DNA from: Kitasatospora sp. NBC_01287
GTDB taxonomy: Bacteria; Actinomycetota; Actinomycetes; Streptomycetales; Streptomycetaceae
DNA length: 64,000 nt
Reading direction: 5' to 3'
NCBI RefSeq assembly: GCF_026340565.1
Contig: NZ_JAPEPB010000001.1
Coordinates: forward strand, 4,688,501-4,752,500
The position numbers and the translations under genes are program-made. Below are positions 8,155-16,423 of the stretch, one piece after another. How positions within the stretch are numbered: position 1 is the first letter of the stretch; the number at the start of each line of letters is the position of its first letter. Under the pieces are notes generated by a model. The model ran no database searches. It had not been told where the DNA came from and saw only the letters and a list, made by a program, of their open reading frames with translations.

Positions 8155-8515
8155 GGCACTTCCTCTCGGGGTGTAGCTCTACCGGAACACACGGTAGTGA
8201 CCCGGACCGCGTCCCACATGCCCCGTTCGTGGGCATATCCGTGCCTCTTAGGAGGCAGCCCGGAGGCGCGAAGTGGCAGCGGACGGCGGGAAGAAAACCG
8301 GCGGACCGCGCCTCCACCGCTCTGTTACGGTCGGGCTCGACGGTCCGGCCGCGGGACTCCGGTGCGACTTCCGGGACCCGCCTCTACCGCGATGATTCGC
8401 AGCTCGTGCCCCCATCTCCCCGGCCGGCCGTCGTCAGCTCCCGATTCCCGTCAGCTCCCGACACCTGCCAACTCACGATCCCCGCCCCCGATCGACCGGC
8501 GCCTGGAGGCCCGCG
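8155..8515. other. Divergent promoter region, oxidoreductase / Ro-like operon
   Basis: 361 bp without a credible gene. It holds an inverted repeat at 8179-8197 close to the oxidoreductase start and a GGAGG at 8505-8509 serving the Ro-like gene. The segment around 8330 (CTGTTACGGT) could be a -10 region for the right-hand operon. No tRNA-like element or long repeat was seen. Confidence 0.5.
8179..8197. promoter_or_regulatory. Inverted repeat, operator candidate for the oxidoreductase
   Basis: CTACCG-n7-CGGTAG, a perfect 6-bp inverted repeat 25 bp upstream of the oxidoreductase start codon. No matching regulator gene is adjacent. Confidence 0.4.
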
Positions 8516-9943
8516 ATGGAGAGCCACGCCGACCTGATCGCCGCCGACGACGTGCTGCTCTTCGTCAACGCCGCGATCACCGCGACCGGCCAGCGCGAGT
8601 TCCACGCCGGAGCGGGCGCCCAGCGGCTCTCGCTCGGTTTCCTGCACGAGTACCTGCGGGTCAACTACCGCGAGCTGTACGCCGCCACGCTCGCCCTGGG
8701 CTGCAACGACCACAACGCGGCCCTGATCATCCAGGCGCTGCTGGTGCACGCCGACGAGGCGGCGCCGGCCGAGCGCCGCACCGAGGGCGCGCTGATCGCC
8801 CGCCGGCTGCTGACGCTGCCGCCGCAGCGGGTCTACCGGCTCTTCGGGCAGCTGCGCCGGGCCAAGGTGAACAACCGCCGCACCCGCGCCATCATCCGCG
8901 ACTGGCTGGCCGCGCGCCCCGAGCCCGCCTTCGACGCCGTCAAGTACCGCAGCGGCCTGAAGGCCGCCCTTCGGCACACCCATCTCGCCCCCACCGAGGC
9001 GGAGTTGGGCGACTTCCTGTTCGCCCCCAAGCGCCGGGCCCACTACGACGCCCCGCTGCTGGACGCCTGGCGCCGCGCGCACTACGAGCAGCCGGCGCTG
9101 TACGAGCTGCCGTTCACCGTCGCCGAGGGCTTCGCGGCCAAGCACGGCATCGCGCGCGGCGCCTTCCTGGAGCGGATCGCCCCCCGGCTCACGCGGCTGG
9201 AGCAGCTGCGGCTGCAGGAGTCCGCGCGGGCCCACGGCGCCCAGGCACCGGCCGCCGACCTCGCCCGGATGCCGCTGACCCGGCTCGCCTCCTACACGCT
9301 GGCGCTGCCCACCGCCGAGCGCCGCGAGCGCCGCGCCGAGCTGACCGCCGCGCTGCGGGCCGCCGCCGTCCGCGCGGCCGGGCCGCTGCGGGGCCGCTGG
9401 GGCACGGTGGCGGCGGTGCTCGACGACAGCTTCTCCAGCTACGGCTCGGGCACCAAGCGCCGCCGCCCGCTGGCCGTCGCGCTCGCCGCCCACCACCTGC
9501 TGGCGGAGCTGGCCCAGCGGTACACGGCGCACTGGACCTCGGGCCGCACCGACGCGCTGCTCGCCCACCCGCTGGGCCCGACCCCGCTCGGGCACCGGGT
9601 GCTGGACGCCCTGGAGACCTCCCCCGACCTGGTGGTCATCGTCTCGGACGGCTGGGACAACGCCCCGCCCGGGCTGGCCGCCGAGGTGCTCAGGGTGCAC
9701 CGCACCCGGCTCGACCCCGGGCACCGCACCAGCGTCGTCCACCTCAACCCGGTCTACGACGCGGAGGACTTCGACGTGCGCCGGCTGGCTCCCGGCGTCC
9801 CCACCGCCGGCCTGCGCGACGCCGAGGACCTGCCCGCGCTCGTCGAGCTGGCCCAGTTCGCCCAGGGCCGCACCGGCCTGGCCGAGCTGCGCGCGCACCT
9901 GGACGCGCGGGTGGCCGCCTTCCTGAGCCAGGAGACCCGATGA
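8516..9943 (+). CDS. Ro60-like TROVE/vWA RNA-binding protein
   Basis: A 475-residue protein I read as a bacterial Ro60 (Rsr-like) homologue. Residues about 1-285 are helical and repeat-like, with AVKYRSGLKAALRHTH at 141-156 resembling the TROVE signature. Residues about 295-440 form a von Willebrand A-like domain: DDSFSSYGS at 303-311 fits the MIDAS DxSxS motif, and VVIVSDGWDN at 373-382 supplies the later MIDAS Asp. Ro proteins are rings that bind Y RNAs and misfolded RNA, linking them to exonucleases in bacteria. GGAGG precedes the ATG. The stop overlaps the next start (ATGA), so the two are translated together. Similarity is by motif only. Confidence 0.7.
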   Translation: MESHADLIAADDVLLFVNAAITATGQREFHAGAGAQRLSLGFLHEYLRVNYRELYAATLALGCNDHNAALIIQALLVHADEAAPAERRTEGALIARRLLTLPPQRVYRLFGQLRRAKVNNRRTRAIIRDWLAARPEPAFDAVKYRSGLKAALRHTHLAPTEAELGDFLFAPKRRAHYDAPLLDAWRRAHYEQPALYELPFTVAEGFAAKHGIARGAFLERIAPRLTRLEQLRLQESARAHGAQAPAADLARMPLTRLASYTLALPTAERRERRAELTAALRAAAVRAAGPLRGRWGTVAAVLDDSFSSYGSGTKRRRPLAVALAAHHLLAELAQRYTAHWTSGRTDALLAHPLGPTPLGHRVLDALETSPDLVVIVSDGWDNAPPGLAAEVLRVHRTRLDPGHRTSVVHLNPVYDAEDFDVRRLAPGVPTAGLRDAEDLPALVELAQFAQGRTGLAELRAHLDARVAAFLSQETR

Positions 9944-11175
9944 CCACCCCCGACCTCAGCACCCCCGACCTCAGCACCCCCGACCTGACCACCCCCGACC
10001 TGAGCACCCTCGACCTGACCGGCCTGGCCACCCGCCCCGCGCAGAGCTGGGGCGCGGTGCGGCTGGTCCCGCTGGTGCGCGAGCAGCCGATCACCGACCT
10101 GCGCCTGCACCGCCGGCTCTACCCCTCGGACGGCGGCCCGAGCGTGGTGCGGCTCGACGACCGGAGCACGTACACCTCGTACATCCCGCACGGCTTCGTC
10201 GCCGACTGGACCCGGGACGGCACGGCGGCCGCCGCCTACGGCACCCAGCTCGACGTGGCCGAGCACCCGCGGTCGGTGCCGCTCCAGCCGCGCGGCCAGC
10301 ACCGGATGGCCCGCCGCGAGGACCGCACCCGGCTGCGCTTCCTGCCGCTGCACCTGGCCCTGGAGGGCTACCTCGCGCTGCACTTCAACGGGCCCGTCAT
10401 CGCCTGGCGCGAGTGGTCGCAGCGGGCGATCCGGCAGGGGCTGTCGCCGCGCGCGGAGGAGGCCTACTTCGGCGGCGAGGTGAGCGGACTGGCCGACGCG
10501 CTGCGGATCTTCGAGATCCACCCGGGCCAGTGCGGCGTGCTGCTGTACGTCGCGGACGCGCTCGCCGCCGCCTTCGTGGTTCCGCACCCCGAGGACTACC
10601 GCGCGCTGCACCCCAGCCTGCTGCACGACCTGTACGGCGAACTGGTCCACCACTACACCGCCCTGATGCTGCCGCTGCCCGCCTTCCGGGCCTCGATCCC
10701 GGGGCCCGGCATCCGCACCCTGGCCCAGCTGCGCGCCGCGGCCGAGCAGCAGGAGCGGGAGTGGGCGGAGTTCCACGACACCACCATGGCGGCCGGGCTG
10801 CTGGCGGACGAGCACACCGTCAGCACCGTGTACCGGATGGGCCGCTTCACGCTGAACCGCTTCCTGCCCGGCTTCCAGCTCAAGCGGGAGAACCACTTGG
10901 GCGAGACGATCACCGACGAGCACGGTCGGCTGGCCTACCTCAAGACCTTCCGGCTCTCCGAGAACCAGACCCGGCGCGGCCACCTGCTCAGCCGGCTCGC
11001 CGCCCACGACTGGCACCTGGCGCGCACGGCCGAGGCGTTGGGCGTCACCGAGGCCGTGCTCGGCCTGCGCCTGGAGTCGGCCGGCTTCGGCCGGCTGCTG
11101 CGCCAGGACGTGCTCGACGGCTTCCGCAAGCAGGTCCGGGCCGGGAGCGGGCCCACCGCCTCCCGACCGGTCTAA
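9940..11175 (+). CDS. ARPP-1-like protein with C-terminal helix-turn-helix
   Basis: A 411-residue protein translationally coupled to the Ro-like gene. The N terminus is a pentapeptide repeat (TPDLS/TPDLT, residues 3-26). The central 40-330 region resembles the ARPP-1 (DUF6569) domain, recalled from comparative genomics of RNA-repair and conflict loci, where it accompanies TROVE proteins; its biochemical role is unknown. Residues about 354-387 (DWHLARTAEALGVTEAVLGLR) look like a Fis-type helix-turn-helix, so the protein may bind DNA or RNA. The region QLKRENHLGETITDEHGRLAYLKTF is strongly polar and probably functional. Family assignment is moderate. Confidence 0.6.
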   Translation: MTTPDLSTPDLSTPDLTTPDLSTLDLTGLATRPAQSWGAVRLVPLVREQPITDLRLHRRLYPSDGGPSVVRLDDRSTYTSYIPHGFVADWTRDGTAAAAYGTQLDVAEHPRSVPLQPRGQHRMARREDRTRLRFLPLHLALEGYLALHFNGPVIAWREWSQRAIRQGLSPRAEEAYFGGEVSGLADALRIFEIHPGQCGVLLYVADALAAAFVVPHPEDYRALHPSLLHDLYGELVHHYTALMLPLPAFRASIPGPGIRTLAQLRAAAEQQEREWAEFHDTTMAAGLLADEHTVSTVYRMGRFTLNRFLPGFQLKRENHLGETITDEHGRLAYLKTFRLSENQTRRGHLLSRLAAHDWHLARTAEALGVTEAVLGLRLESAGFGRLLRQDVLDGFRKQVRAGSGPTASRPV

Positions 11176-11190
11176 GACCAGCCGGTCCGG

Positions 11191-11348
11191 GACCGGCCGG
11201 CGAATGGTGGGCGGCGTCGCGTGCCGATGGCTGTCGCCTGGACGGCTTCTCCTCAGTCGCCAATGCTCCGCATGGACTTCCTCGTCGGCGCCGCCCAGAC
11301 TCGGCCCTCGACCCGCTCCTTGCCCCACCCACCATTCGCCGGCCGGTC
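11191..11348. ncRNA. Candidate structured RNA (Y-RNA-like) closed by a 21-bp terminal stem
   Basis: Arms at 11191-11211 and 11328-11348 are perfectly complementary over 21 bp, starting GACCGGCCGG. They enclose 116 nt that can fold further: GCGGCG at 11211-11216 with CGCCGC at 11289-11294, and ATGC-TCC-GCAT at 11263-11273. Pairing of the 5' and 3' ends of a roughly 150-nt RNA beside a Ro-like gene is the layout of Y RNAs. No clear tRNA-like T arm, as in bacterial YrlA RNAs, is visible. Other readings are a very long terminator, a MITE-like repeat, or a leader of the GNAT gene, whose ribosome site lies just after the right arm. Confidence 0.4.
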
Positions 11349-11362
11349 TAAGGTGGTGCGCC

Positions 11363-11794
11363 ATGGAGCTGATCGTCTGTGATGTGACGCCTGACCAGGT
11401 GGAGTTGGAACGGGACGTGGCCCCGCTGATCCGGCTGCTGCGGCCGGGCCTGGGGCGCGCGGAGTTCGCCGCCTTCGCCGCCGAGGCGCACGCCCAGGGG
11501 CTGGTCTTCACGGCCGCCTACGACCCGCGCGGGCGCTGCCTGGCGGTGGCGGCGCACCGGGTGCTGGCCACCAGCCGGGGGCGGCTGCTCTTCGTCGACG
11601 ACCTGGTCACCGACCCCGACGTCCGCTCCGGCGGCGTCGGCGCCCACCTGCTCGGCCAGCTGGAGGAGCGCGCCCGCCGCTCGGGCTGCGTGCGGATCGA
11701 GTTGGACTCCGGGGCCGCCAACCACGGCGCGCACCGCTTCTACCACGCTCGCAGGATGTCGATCGTGGCGCTGCACTTCGCCCGCGAGCTCTGA
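11363..11794 (+). CDS. GNAT-family N-acetyltransferase
   Basis: A 143-residue acetyltransferase. Motif A is partly visible as FVDDLVTDPDVRSGGVGAHLL (about 75-95), where the RSGGVG segment matches the acetyl-CoA-binding R/QxxGxG/A, followed by ARRSGCVRIELDSG and HRFYHARRMSI, the usual C-terminal strand and tyrosine motif. Substrate unknown. The ATG follows AAGGTGG, which begins 2 nt after the right arm of the large inverted repeat, so a structured leader could affect its translation. Confidence 0.8.
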   Translation: MELIVCDVTPDQVELERDVAPLIRLLRPGLGRAEFAAFAAEAHAQGLVFTAAYDPRGRCLAVAAHRVLATSRGRLLFVDDLVTDPDVRSGGVGAHLLGQLEERARRSGCVRIELDSGAANHGAHRFYHARRMSIVALHFAREL

Positions 11795-11857
11795 CATCCG
11801 GTCACGCTCAAGCGATACTCGACCTCGGGCAAGCGGTTTGCCGTTAGGGTGCGGGCC

Positions 11858-12241
11858 ATGGTGACCAATGGACTGCGTGCCCTGAACGATGTCCTGGCGT
11901 TCTTCATCGAGTTGGCCGCACTCGGCTTCCTGGCCTGGTGGGGGTACCGCACCGGGCCGGACACGGCCGTGCACCTGCTGCTGGCGATCGGCCTGCCGCT
12001 GCTGGCCGCCGTGCTCTGGGGACGCTACGCCGCCCCGCGGGCCTCGGTGAAGCTGCCGGTGGCGGGCGTGCTGCTGGTCAAGGCGCTGGTCTTCGGGGCC
12101 GGCGCGCTGGCGCTCGGCGCGCGGGCCGGCTGGGCCTGGGGCGTGGCCTTCGGCGCGCTGGCCCTGGTGAACACGGCCCTGGTCACGTCCCAGCGGAACA
12201 AGCCGGGCTGGCAGGAGCAGTACCAGAACCCGAACCGCTGA
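11858..12241 (+). CDS. YrdB-like membrane protein (DUF2568)
   Basis: A small integral membrane protein of about 127 residues with four predicted hydrophobic segments: DVLAFFIELAALGFLAWWGY, HLLLAIGLPLLAAVLWG, LPVAGVLLVKALVFGAGAL and WAWGVAFGALALVNTALV. The WGRYAAPRA motif after the second segment is typical of the family. An in-frame GTG at 11849 is an alternative start. A TAGGGT at 11846-11851 just upstream resembles an actinomycete -10 hexamer, so the message may be nearly leaderless. Function unknown. Confidence 0.7.
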   Translation: MVTNGLRALNDVLAFFIELAALGFLAWWGYRTGPDTAVHLLLAIGLPLLAAVLWGRYAAPRASVKLPVAGVLLVKALVFGAGALALGARAGWAWGVAFGALALVNTALVTSQRNKPGWQEQYQNPNR

Positions 12242-12262
12242 CGCCGCGCCACCTCCCCGGGC

Positions 12263-12294
12263 CACGACGTCCCCGGGCCACGACGTCCCCGGGC
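12263..12294. repeat. 16-bp tandem repeat, two copies
   Basis: CACGACGTCCCCGGGC occurs at 12263-12278 and 12279-12294, flanked by partial copies on both sides (CACCTCCCCGGGC upstream, CGCGACCTCC downstream). It lies between two convergent genes. Confidence 0.8.
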
Positions 12295-12326
12295 CGCGAC
12301 CTCCCAGGGCCGCCACCTCCTCGACC

Positions 12327-12365
12327 GGCCCGGCTGCCGACGGTCAGTCCACCGGCAGCCGGGCC
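12327..12365. terminator. Terminator hairpin reaching into a coding 3' end
   Basis: Perfect 13-bp stem, 12327-12339 (GGCCCGGCTGCCG) with 12353-12365, and a 13-nt loop. The right arm encodes the last residues (near LPVD) of the leftward phosphoesterase and the loop holds its stop codon, so one sequence terminates both convergent transcripts. Confidence 0.65.
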
Positions 12366-13555
12366 ACCAGCAGTCGGCCCTCCATGGTGACCCCGCCGTC
12401 CATCGCCACCGCCAGCTCGTCGGCGTAGATGTAGGGCCCCGGCACGTAGGGCCGCTCGCCGCTGCCGTTGTTCGCCTCGCCGGTCAGGTACGGGATCGGG
12501 CTGTGGCCGTGCACCACCCGGTGCCCGCCGTAGGTGCCCAGCAGCTCGCCGGCCGCCATCGGGCCGCCCTCGCCGCGGAAGGCGAACCGCTTGGTGAAGC
12601 GGCGGAAGGCGTCCCACCAGTCGTCCGCGCCCTCGTCCGCGAGCAGGTTGTGGACGGCGTCGTTCACCTCGTCGATCGAGTCGCCGAACTCCAGGTACGC
12701 CGTGGTGTCGGAGTGCAGCAGCAGGTGCCCGTCCTCCAGCGCGATCGCGGGCAGCCGCTTGAGCCAGCTGATGTGGTGGCCCTGCAGCCGCTCCAGGTCG
12801 TGCTGCTGGCCGCCGTTGAGCAGCCAGGCCGCGCGGAACGAGGCGGTGCCGGCGGTGGACTGCACCGGCTCGTCGCCGTAGCGGTGGGCGCCGAGGAAGA
12901 GCAGCTCGTGATTGCCCATCAGCGCCCGGCAGTAGCCGCCGGCCGCCGCCGCCTCGGCGGCCAGCTGCATCACCAGGTCGATCACCCCGATCCCGTCGGG
13001 ACCGCGGTCGGTGAAGTCACCGAGGAACCAGATCCGGGACCGGCCGGCCGACCAGTGGCCCTCGCCGTCGACCAGGCCCTGCTCGTGCAGCGCGGCGAGC
13101 AGCTCGTCCAGGTAGCCGTGCACGTCGCCGACCACGTAGAGCGGGCCGACCGGGCCCGGGTCGGTGTCCGGGGGCGGGTAGGACGCCGCGTACGGGTTCT
13201 CCTCGGTGATCGGCGGGCCGAGCTCGATGGTCGGCGGGTCGTCCTGGGCGGGGGCCTGGCCCTGGCGCTGGCCCTGGCGCTCGGCGCCCAGGAAGGCGGG
13301 GTAGCCCGGCGTCTGCCCAGTGGCGTGGCCGGTCACCGGCCAGTGCTGCTCCAGGTAGCGCGCCCCGCCGAACGCGCTGAAGGTGGCATCCGGTCCGCCG
13401 GCCCGCTCGGCGACCTGGTGACCTGGTGAATCCGGGTACTCCTGAGGGGGATTGGGCTCGAAGTAGGAGCCGTAGGGCAGCACGTCGAGGTCCTGCTGCG
13501 GGCGGGGGCCTGACTGGGGCAGCTCAGGCCCGGGGAAGCGGTCCTCGGGTGTCAT
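12344..13555 (-). CDS. Metallophosphoesterase (Ser/Thr protein phosphatase / Ap4A-hydrolase type)
   Basis: A calcineurin-like phosphoesterase of 403 residues. Residues 1-135 are a low-complexity Pro/Gln/Gly region (a GQRQGQ stretch), probably disordered. The catalytic domain then shows the dinuclear-metal motifs in order: VVGDVHGYLDELL, FLGDFTDRGPDGIG, MGNHELLFLGAHR, and HRVVHGHSPIPYL. It resembles bacterial PPP-type phosphatases and symmetrical Ap4A hydrolases; the substrate cannot be chosen from sequence. The ATG at 13555 was taken because the long upstream frame lacks family sequence. Confidence 0.82.
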   Translation of the reverse strand: MTPEDRFPGPELPQSGPRPQQDLDVLPYGSYFEPNPPQEYPDSPGHQVAERAGGPDATFSAFGGARYLEQHWPVTGHATGQTPGYPAFLGAERQGQRQGQAPAQDDPPTIELGPPITEENPYAASYPPPDTDPGPVGPLYVVGDVHGYLDELLAALHEQGLVDGEGHWSAGRSRIWFLGDFTDRGPDGIGVIDLVMQLAAEAAAAGGYCRALMGNHELLFLGAHRYGDEPVQSTAGTASFRAAWLLNGGQQHDLERLQGHHISWLKRLPAIALEDGHLLLHSDTTAYLEFGDSIDEVNDAVHNLLADEGADDWWDAFRRFTKRFAFRGEGGPMAAGELLGTYGGHRVVHGHSPIPYLTGEANNGSGERPYVPGPYIYADELAVAMDGGVTMEGRLLVARLPVD

Positions 13556-13707
13556 TCGCCCATCATAGGAAGAGCCCGCTCCCATCGTCCTCACCCGGTG
13601 GGTATCCAATCTGCGCGAGCGCGCCGTCACCGGCCGCGGCGGGACGCCGCCCGGCCGCGGTCGGCAGGGGCGGCGGTGGGAGCCCTCCCGCTCGAAGGCC
13701 GGAGGAT

Positions 13708-14883
13708 TCAGCCCTCGCCCGGGGTGCGGGGCGGGCTGACGGTGGTTCGGGGGCTGCGGCGCAGCGAGGAGGCCCGCACGATCAGCTCGGTGGGCATCAG
13801 GGTGCCCGGCGGCGGCCCGGTCCCGGCGGTGCGGTAGCGGGGCGGGAAGAGCCGGGCGCCCTGGCCGGGTTCGGCCAGGTTCACTCCGGTGCCCGAGTCG
13901 ACCCCCTCGATCGCGTCGATCAGCAGGTTGACGACGGTGGTCCCGATCCGGCGCGGCTTGAGCGAGAGGGTGGTGATCGGCGGCTCGGTGCCGGCGTACA
14001 CGTCGCTCTCGCTGCAGCAGACCAGCAGCAGGTCCTCGGGCACCCGCAGGCCGTAGCGGCGGGCGGCCGCCAGCAGGTCGGTGCCGTTGGGGTCGAAGAG
14101 CCCGTAGACCGCGTCCGGCCGGTCGGGCCGGGCCAGCAGTCGGTCGGCGGCCACCGCGCCGGCCGCCGGGTCGTGCGCGGGGTAGGCCTCGTAGACCGGC
14201 TCCTGGCCGACCCGCTCGCACCAGCCCAGGTAGGCGTCGGTGGAGAGCCGGGTGTAGGTGTCGGTGCTGGTGCCGGTGAGCAGGCCGATCCGGCGGGCGC
14301 CGGCCTCGCTGAGGTGGTCCAGGATGCCGAGCACGGCGGCCTCGTGGTCGTTGTCCACCCAGGCGGTGACCGGGCAGTTGCCGGGCTTGCCGTCGCTGAC
14401 CACCGGGACCCCGGACCGGTACAGCTCGCTGACCAGCGGGTCCTGGTCGGACGGGTCGATCACCACGGTGCCGTCCAGCGCGACGTTGCTCCACACGTCG
14501 TGCCGGGAGGAGGCGGGCAGCACCACCAGCGCGTAGCCGCGGCCGAGCGCGGCGCTGGTGGCGGCCCTGGCCATCTCGGCGAAGTAGGCGAACTCGGTGA
14601 AGGTGAACGGCTCCTCGCCGTAGGTGGTGACGGTCAGCCCGATCAGCCCGGACCGGCCGGTGCGCAGCGTGCGGGCGGCCGCGGACGGCCGGTAGCCGAG
14701 GCGCTCGGCGACCTCGCGCACCCGGCTGCGGGTTTCGTCGGGCAGGCGGCCCTTCCCGTTCAGGGCGTCCGAGACGGTGGTGATCGACACTCCGGCGGCT
14801 GCTGCCACATCCCGGATGCCGGCCCGTTCCAGACGTCGTGAGGTGGGGGGTCGCCGACCGTTCTGATTGGCTGCTGCTGTCAT
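13708..14883 (-). CDS. LacI-family transcriptional regulator
   Basis: A 391-residue regulator. The LacI DNA-binding region is at about 21-75 (IRDVAAAAGVSITTVSDALNGKGRLP, then the hinge RPSAAARTLRTG). A periplasmic-binding-like sensor domain follows (LIGLTVTTYGEEPF, ALVVLPASSRHD, GILDHLSEAGARRIGLLTG, AVYGLFDPNGTDLLAAARR). It is divergent from a hisC-like gene, with 393 bp between. A sugar or nucleoside effector is usual for the family. The paired cysteines in VCCSESD are uncommon at this position. Confidence 0.88.
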   Translation of the reverse strand: MTAAANQNGRRPPTSRRLERAGIRDVAAAAGVSITTVSDALNGKGRLPDETRSRVREVAERLGYRPSAAARTLRTGRSGLIGLTVTTYGEEPFTFTEFAYFAEMARAATSAALGRGYALVVLPASSRHDVWSNVALDGTVVIDPSDQDPLVSELYRSGVPVVSDGKPGNCPVTAWVDNDHEAAVLGILDHLSEAGARRIGLLTGTSTDTYTRLSTDAYLGWCERVGQEPVYEAYPAHDPAAGAVAADRLLARPDRPDAVYGLFDPNGTDLLAAARRYGLRVPEDLLLVCCSESDVYAGTEPPITTLSLKPRRIGTTVVNLLIDAIEGVDSGTGVNLAEPGQGARLFPPRYRTAGTGPPPGTLMPTELIVRASSLRRSPRTTVSPPRTPGEG

Positions 14884-15276
14884 GGCGGACCGATCGTATG
14901 GCGCCCCGGCCCCTCGCCGAACCACGCGTGCGGGGATCGCCGCGGGCCGCCGCAGAACCGTTTCTCCGCCCCCGCGGCTCGTTCCGGCCCTTGGATCCGT
15001 GGTCTGATTTCGGCCGATTACCTCTGACATGTGCCACAGGAACGAGGCACAATGGCTGATCCTCGGCGGTGTCCCGGCCCAACTTCTCACTCGCACGGGT
15101 GAGCGCGCTCGGTATCGTTCTGAGCACCCGACCAGGGACAGGTGGCCGAGCACGCGACCGGCGCGCAACCGAGCGCCGGGGCGCACACCGGCAACCGGGC
15201 ACGCCCCACCGGGCCGGCCCGGACGGGGGCGCCCTGGACAGGGGCGCCCTGGACAGTGACGAAGGAGAACAGCACC
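14884..15276. other. Divergent intergenic region lacI / hisC
   Basis: 393 bp with no credible gene. It holds a 10-bp palindrome GAGCGCGCTC at 15101-15110, the size and CG-centred symmetry of LacI-family operators, so it is a weak candidate autoregulatory site. A 15-bp tandem duplication (GGGGCGCCCTGGACA at 15226-15240 and 15241-15255) lies just before the hisC ribosome site GAAGGAG at 15261-15267. Confidence 0.5.
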
Positions 15277-16356
15277 GTGAGCGGTACGGCAGCGCAGGGC
15301 CCCCGGCTTCGGCCGAGCCTGGACGGCATCCCCACCTACAAGCCCGGCAAGCCCGCCGGTGTCGACGCCTTCAAGCTCTCCTCCAACGAGAACCCCTACG
15401 AGCCGCTGCCCGGCGTGCTGGAGGCGACCGTCGCCGCCGCCGGCTCGATCAACCGCTACCCCGACATGGCGGTCACCGAGCTGACCGCCGAGCTGGCCCA
15501 GCGCTTCGGGGTGCCGGCCGAGCACATCGCGACCGGCCCCGGCTCGGTGGGTGTGGCCCAGTCGCTGATCTCCTCCACCGCCGGCCCGGGCGACGAGGTG
15601 ATCTTCGCCTGGCGCTCCTTCGAGGCCTACCCGATCATCACCCAGGTCGCCGGGGCCACTCCGGTGCCGGTCCCGCTGACCGCCGGCGAGGAGCACGACC
15701 TGGACGCGATGCTCGCCGCCATCACCCCGCGCACCCGGCTGATCTTCGTCTGCAACCCGAACAACCCGACCGGCACCGCGATCCACCGTGCCGAGCTGGA
15801 GCGCTTCCTGGACGCCGTGCCCGGGGACATCCTGGTCGTGGTCGACGAGGCGTACCGCGAGTTCATCCGCGACGAGCGGATCCCGGACGGCGTCGAGCTC
15901 TACCGCGAGCGGCCCAACGTCTGCGTGCTGCGCACCTTCTCCAAGGCCTACGGCCTGGCCGGCCTGCGGGTCGGCTTCGCCATCGCCCACGAGGAGGTGG
16001 CCACCGCGCTGCGCAAGACCGCCATCCCGTTCGGCGTCAGCCAGCTCGCCCAGGACGCGGCCGTCGCCTCGCTGCGGGCCGAGGACGCGCTGCTGGTCCG
16101 GGTCGAGGCGCTGGTCGCCGAGCGCGCCCGGGTCGCGGCGGCGCTGGCCGGCCAGGGCTGGACCGTGGTCGACTCGCAGGCCAACTTCGTCTGGCTGCGG
16201 CTGGGCGAGCGCACCCTGGACTTCGCGGCGGCCTGCGCGGCGGCGGGCGTGATCGTGCGGCCGTTCGCGGGCGAGGGCGTGCGGGTGACGATCGGCGAGG
16301 TGGCCGGCAACGACCTGTTCCTCGCGGCGGCGCAGGAGTTCCGCAAGGAGCTCTGA
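15277..16356 (+). CDS. hisC: Histidinol-phosphate / aromatic aminotransferase
   Basis: A PLP-dependent class I/II aminotransferase of 359 residues, normal for HisC-like enzymes. Motifs are KLSSNENPYEPLPGV at the N terminus, GPGSVGVAQSLI, VCNPNNPTGT (substrate and PLP contacts), VDEAYREF, and RTFSKAYGLAGLRVGFA with the PLP lysine at residue 223. I chose the GTG after GAAGGAG; an upstream ATG (15142) adds a repetitive, unlikely extension. With no other his genes nearby, it may be the second, aromatic-specific paralogue that actinomycetes often carry rather than the biosynthetic HisC. Confidence 0.85.
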   Translation: MSGTAAQGPRLRPSLDGIPTYKPGKPAGVDAFKLSSNENPYEPLPGVLEATVAAAGSINRYPDMAVTELTAELAQRFGVPAEHIATGPGSVGVAQSLISSTAGPGDEVIFAWRSFEAYPIITQVAGATPVPVPLTAGEEHDLDAMLAAITPRTRLIFVCNPNNPTGTAIHRAELERFLDAVPGDILVVVDEAYREFIRDERIPDGVELYRERPNVCVLRTFSKAYGLAGLRVGFAIAHEEVATALRKTAIPFGVSQLAQDAAVASLRAEDALLVRVEALVAERARVAAALAGQGWTVVDSQANFVWLRLGERTLDFAAACAAAGVIVRPFAGEGVRVTIGEVAGNDLFLAAAQEFRKEL

Positions 16357-16423
16357 GCGGCCCCGGCGGGGCGGGGCGGGGCGGGCGGGCGGGGGCGGCT
16401 GCTTCGGGGGTGGCCGCTTCGGG

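Noticed and set aside
6517..11175. 1552-codon plus-strand frame across paaN, the oxidoreductase and the Ro-like gene
   Set aside because: Translation is Arg/Pro/Ala-rich and shows no motif until the ARPP-1-like region; the true genes in other frames have proper codon bias.
11167..11352. MITE-like element with target duplication
   Set aside because: The right copy of the 10-bp direct repeat CCGGTCTAAG overlaps the inverted arm, so it is not a clean target-site duplication; kept only as an alternative for the RNA candidate.
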